From contig JADLFM010000038.1 of the NCBI GenBank assembly GCA_020845495.1, positions 80,286 to 144,285 on the forward strand: a stretch of 64,000 nucleotides of DNA, read 5' to 3'. The translations under genes were made by a program, and so were the position numbers. This DNA comes from Chloroflexota bacterium (GTDB lineage Bacteria; Chloroflexota; UBA6077; JACCZL01). The notes below the pieces were generated by a model. That model did not search any database. It was not told the origin of the DNA and worked only from the letters and a program-made list of their open reading frames with translations. Below are positions 25,850-33,188 of this stretch, in pieces. Within the stretch, counting starts at the first letter, position 1, and every line of letters starts with the position of its first letter.

Positions 25850-27067
25850 TTACGCCTTGGCGCCCTTCCCGAACCTGTGGAGCAGAGCGCTGTCGAAGCT
25901 GAAGGTGGTCTGCTGGCGCTCGCGGTGCCGCTCCAGCGCGAGCTCGATCAGCCGATCCAGCAGGGCCGGGAACGGCACGCCGCTTGGCTCCCAGAGGTAG
26001 AACGAGAGCGAGCCGGGCAGCGTGTTGATCTCGTTCACGCAGATCGTGCCGCTGACCGGGTCCACCAGGAAGTCGATGCGAGCCAGCCCCGCCCCGTCGA
26101 CTGCTCGGAATGCCTCGACGGCCAACCGTTGAACTTCGGCGGTCAGATCCGGCGGGATCGGGGCCGGGATCCGGCGGTCGAGTGAGGCCATCCCTTCACC
26201 CGCATCGTCGGACGCCCCGCTCTTCGTACCCTTCGCTCCCCCGCCGCGTAGGTACTTGTCCTCATAGCTGAGGATGTCGGTCCAGCGAATCGGCTGCTCG
26301 CAGACCGACGCCTGGGGTTCGTCGTTCCCTAACACCGCGCAGTTCACCTCGATGGCGCCCTCAAAGCTCTCTTCCACTAGCAGGCGGCGGTCATAGTGGC
26401 TGGCCACGTCGAGCGCCTCGGCCAGCGTCGCGCGGTCCTTCGCCTTGGTGATGCCGATGCTCGATCCCAGGTTCGCTGGCTTGACGAAGAGCGGGTAGCG
26501 CAGGGTCCGTTCGACCTCGTCCAGCACCCCCTCGCGGTCGGTCGACCAGCGGCGGCGAGTGAACCAGACATAGCTGACGGTCGGCAGTTCCTGGGCGTGG
26601 AAGGCGGCTTTCATCAAGATCTTGTCCATCCCGACCGCCGATCCGACGACGCCGGCCCCCACGTATGGGATGTTGGCGAGCTCGAAGAGGCCCTGAATCG
26701 TGCCGTCCTCACCATGAGTGCCGTGAATGACCGGGAAGGCGACGTCGATCTCGGTCGCCCGGGTGCGGCGACTGCCGAGCGGGCCGGACTCCTCCAGGAA
26801 GAGCCGTCCGCCGAACGGCTCGGGCCGCAGGTAGACCGGCCGGCAACGTGCAAGCAGGGCGGGAATGTCCTTGTAGGCGTCGATGCGGCGGAGGTCAGGC
26901 CCGCTGTACCAGCGGCCTTCCTTGGTGATGAAGATAGGCAGCGGCTCGTAGCGCCGCGGGTCCATGGCGTCCATGGCCTGGATAGCCGAGATGATCGACA
27001 CCTCGTGCTCGACGGACCGGCTTCCGAACAGCACCGCCACCCGCAGCTTGCGCCTCTGCTCGCTCAT
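25850..27067 (-). CDS. ddl: D-alanine--D-alanine ligase
   Basis: ATP-grasp enzyme that makes D-Ala-D-Ala for peptidoglycan. The 405-aa protein starts MSEQRRKLRVAVLFGSRSVE (GGGAG upstream). Typical motifs are HGTHGEDGTIQGLFELANIP, GSAVGMDKILMKAAF, LFVKPANLGSSIGITK, EVNCAVLGNDE and FLVDPVSGTICVNEINTLPG. The N-terminal H-G-x-x-G-E-D-G and C-terminal N-E-I-N-T metal ligands are intact. An insertion of about 20 residues, rich in Gly, Lys and Ser, lies near residue 295. It follows the murF fusion gene by 141 nt. Confidence 0.96.
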   Translation of the reverse strand: MSEQRRKLRVAVLFGSRSVEHEVSIISAIQAMDAMDPRRYEPLPIFITKEGRWYSGPDLRRIDAYKDIPALLARCRPVYLRPEPFGGRLFLEESGPLGSRRTRATEIDVAFPVIHGTHGEDGTIQGLFELANIPYVGAGVVGSAVGMDKILMKAAFHAQELPTVSYVWFTRRRWSTDREGVLDEVERTLRYPLFVKPANLGSSIGITKAKDRATLAEALDVASHYDRRLLVEESFEGAIEVNCAVLGNDEPQASVCEQPIRWTDILSYEDKYLRGGGAKGTKSGASDDAGEGMASLDRRIPAPIPPDLTAEVQRLAVEAFRAVDGAGLARIDFLVDPVSGTICVNEINTLPGSLSFYLWEPSGVPFPALLDRLIELALERHRERQQTTFSFDSALLHRFGKGAKA

Positions 27068-27208
27068 GCAACTCCCGGAGTCTCCGATGCTCGACCCCGC
27101 CAGCGCAGCAGGGCCGACCGGCGAGGCGCGCCGACGATGATACACATTCCACGCGCCCACGCTGCCGCCCCGGCGCGTGAGCGCTACAAACCTGCTCGCG
27201 CGGGTGTG

Positions 27209-29911
27209 TCAGGACTGGAGGAAATGCCCGACGATGCGGCAGAAGCGCCCCAGATCGTCGGCGTAGCTGTAGTGGCCGGCGCCGGGGAAGACGACGAGGC
27301 CGGCGTCTGGAATCATCGACTCCATGAGCGTGCCATCCGAGATCGGCGTCTCGGCGTCGTTCTCGCCCCAGATCAACAGCGTCGGCGCCGCGACCTTCGG
27401 GAGGCGGGCACGGTGGTCCTCGTTCACCACCCGCACGAGCGTGCCGCGCATCACCCCGCTCGCCGCCTGAAAGTCAGCCGAGCCGAAGCGACGCCCGAAC
27501 CAGCCGCCAAGCACGGCCCCTGGCCGCCCGGCGAGGAGTGGTGAGGCGAGGGCACGGCGACCGGCCTTATAGGCGTAGACGCGGGCGCGATAGCGGAGAC
27601 CGTGCGTCGGGCGAAGACCGGCGCTATCGACGAGCACCAGTTTGTCCACCAGCGACGGATACGACGATGCCAGAACGATCGAGACCCGCCCACCGTGCGA
27701 ATGTCCGATGAGGCTCACCCGCTCGATGCCCAGGTGCGCCAGGAACGCTCGCACCAGTGCCGCGTACTCCACCGAGCCCCAGACCGTCGCCGGCGGATCG
27801 CTCTCCCCGAAGCCCGGCAGATCGAGTGCGATGGTGCGGTGGCTGGCCCGCAGGCCCGCCTGGATCGGGCGTACCGCCGCGATGCTTGCCCCCCAGCCGT
27901 GCAGCACCACCACCGGCAGCGCACCGGGCGGCAAGCCGACTGGCCCCTCCACACGATATGCGATCCGCAGCCCATCCACGACCGCGTACCGCACTCCGTC
28001 GCTCGTGACGGCCGTCCTGGCCCCAACGGCAGTGGCCGTCCGCTCGTGCGTCCCTGCCACGCCCCCTTTCACACGCGGCGAGCCGTCCGCTTCGTCTCCC
28101 CCGCTCCCGCGTGCGAGAGCGGCAGTTGAGAGGGGAGGAGGCTCCAGCGGAGGGGGAGGGGATTCCACGAACGTATCTGGCAGGTCGTTCTCCCAGAGCA
28201 CCACATCCCCTGCTGCCAGCAGCCCCCGCAGCGCTCCCGTCGCCTCGTCCCGGCTCCGCACCACCAAGATTCGCTCCTCGGGGAAGCCGGCCTCCAGCAA
28301 GCCGGCTCGGATCGGGCGGGTCCGCTCTGGGCCGACCAGGATCACATAGTCGGCCACTTCCGCCGCGTGCCGCCCGAGGGCACGGTGCTCGTCGTTCTCG
28401 CGCTCCGCAAGCTCGATCATACCGGGTGTGACGAAGACTTTCTTCCCGCCCTCGATCTCGCCGAGGACAGTGAGAGCCTCGGCCGCGCCGCGCGGGTTCG
28501 AGTTGTAGGTGTCGTCGATGACCAGCACACCGCCGACGCCTCGGATCGGCTGGAGCCGGTGCTCGACCGGCTCGATGGTGCTGGCTGCCGCTGCGATCTC
28601 CTCGATCGACATCCCAAGCACGAGCGCCGCGCCGGTCGCCGCGAGCACGTTCATCACGTTGTGCCGCCCGAGCAACCCGACCTGAAACACTGCCGTACCG
28701 TGCCTGTCTGCCTCGACCGTGAAGCGGAGGCCGTCGCGGGTCGTGCGGACGTCCTGGGCGCGAATCTGGGCGCCAGCAGCGCGCTGACCGTAGCGGATCA
28801 CCCGTAGGCCGCGCCGCTCGGCTCGGTCCGCAATCGGGCGGATGAGTGGATCGTCCTGGTTGGCGACCAGGATGCCGTCCGGAGGAAGCGCGTCCGGTAG
28901 CTCCTCTTTGGCCTGGACGATCCGCTCCATCGTCTTGAAGCGTTCCAGGTGCTCCGGCCCGATCGTGGTCAGGATGCCGACGCGCGGCCCGACCAGCCGG
29001 CAGAGGTCGCGAATCTCGCCCGGCTGGTAGTCACCCAGTTCCGCGACGAACAGATCGTGCGACGGCTCAAGGCGCTCCCGGACGATCCGGCAGAGCCCCA
29101 TCGGCGTGTTGTAGCTACCCGGCGGCTTCAGCACGCTCCAGCGCGCGCCGAGGATCGCAGCCGTGAACTCCTTGGTGCTGGTCTTGCCGTACGACCCGGC
29201 GACCGCGACGACCGTCGGGCGGCAGCGTCGGAGCACTCGGCGGGCGTCGGCAAGGTAGTAGCGTCGGAACGCTTCCTCGACTGGCCAGAGCAGCACGTTC
29301 GCGCCGGCTACGACGCCCGGCATGGCGAGGCTCGCCGCACCGCCACCGATTACGAGGGCGGGCAGCACGTAGCGGCGTGCTGCACCACCCCGGAGCGCCA
29401 GCCCAAATGCCGGCCCGGCTGCCAGCCCGAGGGCCAAGGCACTCGCACCGGCCGCAAGCCGCTTCATTCGTGCCGTCCAGGCGAGCGGTTTCGCGGCCGG
29501 TCCGGGTGCGGCTTCTCTCCAGCGCCAGCCGCCGAGTGCGCTCCAGGCGGCAGGCGCGAGCGGCGACGACGTCAGGCGTCCTCCGAGCGCCGCGTCGACC
29601 GCGCCAAGCGCCACCATCCCGATCCCGGTGGCGAGGCGGGGCGTCGGCCCCCAGCGCTCGCGCTTCGAGGCAGTCCAGGCGAGGAAGCGGGCGGTCTGAT
29701 ACCCCTCCTGCTGGAGCATGTGGAGCGAGCGGCTCAGCAGCCGGGCGAGGTAGGCTCCCCAGGCCGTAGAACCGACGAGAGCCGCGCCGCCGGTGATGGC
29801 CGAGCCGACGGAGATCCAGCCGGCCCGGCCCTGGCTACGCTCGTCGCGCAGCATCGCTGCCATCCACCCCGATTCCGACCGGCCGCCCATACGTTCGCGT
29901 GCTCGCGTCAC
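27209..29911 (-). CDS. murF: MurF-type Mur ligase fused to an alpha/beta hydrolase
   Basis: A 900-aa protein. The GTG at 29911 overlaps the speE stop as GTGA. Residues 1-220 hold several hydrophobic segments in place of the usual MurF N-terminal substrate domain. The Mur ligase core (about 230-580) has the P-loop VAGSYGKTSTKEF, NTPMGLC, GPEHLERFKTMER, GRHNVMNVLAA and DDTYNSNPRGAAEAL, the last typical of MurF. A Pro/Gly-rich linker (582-638) leads to an alpha/beta hydrolase (640-900) with HGWGAS, nucleophile Ser738 in GHSHGG, Asp852 in GENDAE and His880. MurF adds D-Ala-D-Ala, and ddl lies just downstream. The hydrolase substrate is unknown. Confidence 0.85.
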   Translation of the reverse strand: MTRARERMGGRSESGWMAAMLRDERSQGRAGWISVGSAITGGAALVGSTAWGAYLARLLSRSLHMLQQEGYQTARFLAWTASKRERWGPTPRLATGIGMVALGAVDAALGGRLTSSPLAPAAWSALGGWRWREAAPGPAAKPLAWTARMKRLAAGASALALGLAAGPAFGLALRGGAARRYVLPALVIGGGAASLAMPGVVAGANVLLWPVEEAFRRYYLADARRVLRRCRPTVVAVAGSYGKTSTKEFTAAILGARWSVLKPPGSYNTPMGLCRIVRERLEPSHDLFVAELGDYQPGEIRDLCRLVGPRVGILTTIGPEHLERFKTMERIVQAKEELPDALPPDGILVANQDDPLIRPIADRAERRGLRVIRYGQRAAGAQIRAQDVRTTRDGLRFTVEADRHGTAVFQVGLLGRHNVMNVLAATGAALVLGMSIEEIAAAASTIEPVEHRLQPIRGVGGVLVIDDTYNSNPRGAAEALTVLGEIEGGKKVFVTPGMIELAERENDEHRALGRHAAEVADYVILVGPERTRPIRAGLLEAGFPEERILVVRSRDEATGALRGLLAAGDVVLWENDLPDTFVESPPPPLEPPPLSTAALARGSGGDEADGSPRVKGGVAGTHERTATAVGARTAVTSDGVRYAVVDGLRIAYRVEGPVGLPPGALPVVVLHGWGASIAAVRPIQAGLRASHRTIALDLPGFGESDPPATVWGSVEYAALVRAFLAHLGIERVSLIGHSHGGRVSIVLASSYPSLVDKLVLVDSAGLRPTHGLRYRARVYAYKAGRRALASPLLAGRPGAVLGGWFGRRFGSADFQAASGVMRGTLVRVVNEDHRARLPKVAAPTLLIWGENDAETPISDGTLMESMIPDAGLVVFPGAGHYSYADDLGRFCRIVGHFLQS

Positions 29912-30789
29912 TCGTTCAGAGCGGCGCGGGCGTACTTCGGGAGCGCGAACATCGAGGTGTGACTGATGCCGTCGTAGAAGCGCAGGGCCGGCGCGATGCC
30001 GCGCTCGCTCAGGATGGTGTCGACGTATCGGCCGGGCAACGCCTGTGGATCGCGCAGGTAGGAGGCGGTGCAGAGCGCCCAGGAGTCGCGGAAGAACGGC
30101 ACCTCGACCCGGTACGGATGGACGAGCGGAAAGACCCGCCGCAGCGTGGCGGCGATCCGCACCACCCACTCCATCCGCCCCGGACCGAACGTGTACGCCT
30201 GGAGCGCCAGGATGCCGCCCTCGGCGAGCCGTGACGCGGCCAACCGGTAGAAGGCTTCGCCGTACAGGTCGCCGATCGGTCCCTCGTCGTCGGGGTCTAC
30301 GAGGTCGACGATGAGGGCGTCGAAGCGCTCGTCGTGCTCGCGGAGATAGGCCAGCGCGTCGCCCGCGACGACGACGGCGCGCGGGTCGTCGAAGGCGCCC
30401 CGATGCATGACCTCCAGGTGCTGCTTGCAGACCTCGACCAGTTCGCCATCGATGTCGACCATCACGGCTCGCTCGACGCCTGGATGCCGGAGCACTTCGC
30501 GGAGGGCGGCGCCTTCGCCGCCGCCGGCGATGAAGACACTTCGGGGTGCCGGGTGTGCGACGAGGGCCGGGTGCACCAGCGCCTCGTGGTAGACGAACTC
30601 GTCGGCCTCGGCCGATTGGGGTGCACCGTCCAGGAAGAGGGCTCGGCCTGACGAGCGTGTATCTGCGATCTCGACGCGCTGAAACGCCGTGGCGCCCTGG
30701 TACACCACGCGTGTCAACTCGTAGGCGGCGCGCTCGCCCGGCAGGAGCGGAAACTCCTGCCACTGACTCTCCTTCGCCTCGTCGTTCAC
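29908..30789 (-). CDS. speE: Spermidine synthase-like polyamine aminopropyltransferase
   Basis: Transfers an aminopropyl group from decarboxylated AdoMet. The 293-aa protein has the Rossmann motif VFIAGGGEGAALREVLRHPG, the acidic ribose-binding residue in AVMVDIDGELVEVCK, DALAYLREHDERFDALIVDL and YGEAFYRLAASRLAEGGIL. The N-terminal beta region (ELTRVVYQGATAFQRVEIAD) and the YHEALVHPAL motif match spermidine synthases. It overlaps the murF start by 4 nt and follows typA by 110 nt. Confidence 0.92.
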   Translation of the reverse strand: MNDEAKESQWQEFPLLPGERAAYELTRVVYQGATAFQRVEIADTRSSGRALFLDGAPQSAEADEFVYHEALVHPALVAHPAPRSVFIAGGGEGAALREVLRHPGVERAVMVDIDGELVEVCKQHLEVMHRGAFDDPRAVVVAGDALAYLREHDERFDALIVDLVDPDDEGPIGDLYGEAFYRLAASRLAEGGILALQAYTFGPGRMEWVVRIAATLRRVFPLVHPYRVEVPFFRDSWALCTASYLRDPQALPGRYVDTILSERGIAPALRFYDGISHTSMFALPKYARAALNE

Positions 30790-30838
30790 CCTACGTGCTC
30801 ACCCTCGCCACCTGCATCGAGCCGCCGCACACTCGCGA

Positions 30839-30869
30839 GCCGGTCTGGCGGTGTGGTGGCCAGACCGGC
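30839..30869 (-). terminator. Hairpin between typA and speE
   Basis: An 11-bp perfect stem GCCGGTCTGGC with its complement at 30859-30869 and a 9-nt loop, lying 31-61 nt past the typA stop. There is no U-run. It may reduce read-through from typA into speE. Confidence 0.45.
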
Positions 30870-30899
30870 CGCCAGCCTCGAAAGGATACCGGGCCGAGC

Positions 30900-32750
30900 C
30901 TAGCGTGCGGCTCCCTGCTTGCGCGCCCTGGAGCGCTCCTCGGCTGTCAGCAGCCGCTTCCGCAGTCGGTATGACCGCGGCGTGACTTCCAGGAGCTCGT
31001 CGGCGGCCAGGAAATCGAGCGACTCTTCCAGCGTGAGTTTGATGGGCGGCGTGAGCCGGATCGCGATGTCGGCCGTGGAGGAGCGGATGTTGGTCTGCTT
31101 CTTCTCCTTGCAGACGTTCACCGCCAAGTCTTCCTCGCGGATGTGCAGTCCGACCACCATCCCCTCGTACACCTCGGTGCCCGGCTCGACGAACGTCTGG
31201 CCGCGCCCCTGGGCGTTCGCCAGCCCATAGGTGACGGCGAGGCCGGCCTCGGAGGCGACCAGCGAGCCGTTCCGGGTCGCCTGGAGCGGACCGCGCATCG
31301 GCTCGAAGCCGACGAGTAAGCTCGACATCTGCCCTTCGCCTCGCGTGATCGTCAGGAAGGCGTTGCGAAAGCCGATCAGGCCCCGGGTCGGGATGCTGTA
31401 TTCGAGCCGGACCCGTCCGTTGCCATCGTTTTCAAGGTTGGTCATCTGGGCCTGACGGGCCGCCAACTGCTCGGTGAGCGGCCCAACGAACCCATCGGCC
31501 GTGTCCACGACCAGGTGCTCGATCGGCTCCTTGCGGTGTCCGTCGACCATCCGGGTGATCGCCTGCGGCCGCGAGACCTCGAACTCGTACCCCTCTCGCC
31601 GCATGGTCTCGACCAGGATCGCCAGGTGGAGCTCACCGCGCCCACTGACCAGGAACACATCCGCGCTGTCGGTCTCCTCGACCCGCAGGGCGACGTTCGT
31701 TTCGAGCTCCCGCCAGAGCCGCGCCCGGAGCTGACGGCTGGTGACGAACTTGCCCTCGCGGCCGGCCATCGGGGAGGTACTGACCCCGAACGTCATCTGG
31801 ACGGTCGGCTGCTCGACTTCGAGCCGTGGCAGCGGCTCAGGTTGGCCGGCCGCCGCGACGGTGTCGCCGATCTGGACGCCTTCGAGGCTGCTGATGAGCA
31901 CGATGTCGCCGGCTCGCGCCTCCTCGACCGGCACGCGCGCCAGTCCCTCGTAGCGAAAGACCTGGCTGCCGCGCTGAGGGACAGCCGTGCCCTCGGCGTT
32001 CAAGACGACCAGCGCATCGCCCGGCCGATAGCTGCCGCGTGCCACCCGCCCAATGCCGGTCCGGCCGCGGTAGTCGTCGTAACTGATGCTGGTGACGAGC
32101 ATCTGAAAGCTGCCGTCGAGATCCGCCTTCGGGGCCGGGATGTACTCCAGGATCGCCTCGAACAGTGGTACCAGCGACGGCGCGGGATTCTCGGGCGACC
32201 GGCCGGCGTGGCCGGCGCGGCCGTTCGTGTAGACCACCTCAAACTCGAGCTGATCCTCGTGGGTGGCGAGCTCGAGGAACAGGTCCTGGACCATCCCTAG
32301 CACGACGTCCGGGCGGGCGTTCGGCCGGTCGATCTTGTTGATGACGACCAGCGGTCGAAGCTTCAACTCCAACGCCTTGCCAAGCACGAAGCGCGTCTGC
32401 GGCATTGGCCCGTCGACGGCGTCGACGAGTAGCAGGCAGCCGTCCGCCATGTTGAGCACTCGCTCGACCTCGCCGGAGAAGTCGGCGTGGCCGGGCGTGT
32501 CGATGATGTTGATCGTGACGCCTCGGAACACGACGGCCGTGTTCTTGGCCAGGATGGTGATGCCCTTCTCGCGCTCCAAGGCGTTGGAGTCGAGGATCAG
32601 CTCCCCAACCGCCTGGTTGGCGCGGAAGATGTTGCTCTGCTTGAGCATCGCGTCGACCAGGGTAGTCTTGCCGTGATCGACGTGGGCGATGATCGCAATA
32701 TTTCGAAGATCGGTCCGAACGGTCGTCTCGGGCAGCATGGTGGTCGACAT
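30900..32750 (-). CDS. typA: Ribosome-associated GTPase TypA/BipA
   Basis: Translational GTPase used in ribosome assembly and stress adaptation. The 616-aa protein has G1 IIAHVDHGKTTLVD, G2 within EREKGITILAKN, G3 DTPGHADFSGEVER and G4 NKIDRPNARP, followed by domain II and the EF-G-like III and V folds. The TypA-specific C-terminal domain includes PTRGLIGFRNAFLT and SRSYRLRKR-like text (LEVTPRSYRLRKRLL). The ATG at 32750 (CAGGGA upstream) is chosen over an earlier in-frame start. The leader carries a hairpin with a short U-run, and an extended -10 lies about 70 nt upstream. Confidence 0.96.
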   Translation of the reverse strand: MSTTMLPETTVRTDLRNIAIIAHVDHGKTTLVDAMLKQSNIFRANQAVGELILDSNALEREKGITILAKNTAVVFRGVTINIIDTPGHADFSGEVERVLNMADGCLLLVDAVDGPMPQTRFVLGKALELKLRPLVVINKIDRPNARPDVVLGMVQDLFLELATHEDQLEFEVVYTNGRAGHAGRSPENPAPSLVPLFEAILEYIPAPKADLDGSFQMLVTSISYDDYRGRTGIGRVARGSYRPGDALVVLNAEGTAVPQRGSQVFRYEGLARVPVEEARAGDIVLISSLEGVQIGDTVAAAGQPEPLPRLEVEQPTVQMTFGVSTSPMAGREGKFVTSRQLRARLWRELETNVALRVEETDSADVFLVSGRGELHLAILVETMRREGYEFEVSRPQAITRMVDGHRKEPIEHLVVDTADGFVGPLTEQLAARQAQMTNLENDGNGRVRLEYSIPTRGLIGFRNAFLTITRGEGQMSSLLVGFEPMRGPLQATRNGSLVASEAGLAVTYGLANAQGRGQTFVEPGTEVYEGMVVGLHIREEDLAVNVCKEKKQTNIRSSTADIAIRLTPPIKLTLEESLDFLAADELLEVTPRSYRLRKRLLTAEERSRARKQGAAR

Positions 32751-32769
32751 AGTTCCCTGGCACAAGAAA

Positions 32770-32792
32770 GGCGCGGCCAGAATGGCCGCGCC
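32770..32792 (-). promoter_or_regulatory. Hairpin with T-tract in the typA leader, possible attenuator
   Basis: The 10-bp perfect stem GGCGCGGCCA / TGGCCGCGCC has a 3-nt loop. On the minus strand it is followed at once by TTTCTTG, as in an intrinsic terminator, yet it stands only 20 nt before the typA ATG and downstream of the likely promoter. It would stop or slow transcripts before the gene. It could instead end transcription arriving from elsewhere. Confidence 0.55.
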
Positions 32793-32818
32793 AACGACGG
32801 TGTGCGACGCCGTCGTAA

Positions 32819-32827
32819 AGTATAGCA
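32819..32827 (-). promoter_or_regulatory. Extended -10 promoter of typA
   Basis: Minus-strand TGCTATACT, identical to the nuoA promoter motif, about 70 nt before the typA ATG. No -35 match is seen. The predicted leader contains the 32770-32792 hairpin. Confidence 0.5.
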
Positions 32828-33129
32828 AACACGGCTTTGAGCGACGTCGAGCGGCGCCCCCTCGGGGCCTCGCGGCCTCACGCAGCACGACCTCGGGCGA
32901 GCAGGTCGCCGGGCGCGAACGGTGCTGCCAGCACACCCGACCTCGTCCCGCTGCCCCCACTGCGCTCGTTACCGACATGCAGGACAATCACTCGTACAAC
33001 TCGCCCGTCACCCAGGGGGTAGTCACGGCTGTCTCGACAGTCGGGTCAGTCGAGCGAGACCCGGGCGATACTCGGGCCGTCAGGCAATGTGGACGAGCGG
33101 CGAGTTTTCCCGTGGTCCATGTCCGATCG

Positions 33130-33135
33130 TATACT
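33130..33135 (+). promoter_or_regulatory. -10 element upstream of glgP
   Basis: TATACT lies 54 nt before the glgP ATG. A poor -35 (TTTTCC, 33105-33110) sits 19 nt upstream. Plausible by sequence and position only. Confidence 0.4.
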
Positions 33136-33188
33136 CAGCGCGCAAACGTCCATACCGTAGGCTCGTGGGCGTTCAAAGATCGGTTGGT

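Larger units (their letters stand above)
32751..33188. other. Divergent regulatory region between typA and glgP
   Basis: 438 bases with promoters in both directions: the typA extended -10 with its leader hairpin, and TATACT at 33130-33135 for glgP. The middle (32850-33120) holds no supported gene, although an open frame continues upstream of glgP without a ribosome site. No riboswitch-like fold is evident. Confidence 0.5.

Noticed and set aside
28080..28160. Possible frameshift or sequencing error joining murF and the hydrolase
   Set aside because: Both halves are in the same frame with no stop in the linker, so no shift is needed. Whether the fusion is ancestral stays open.
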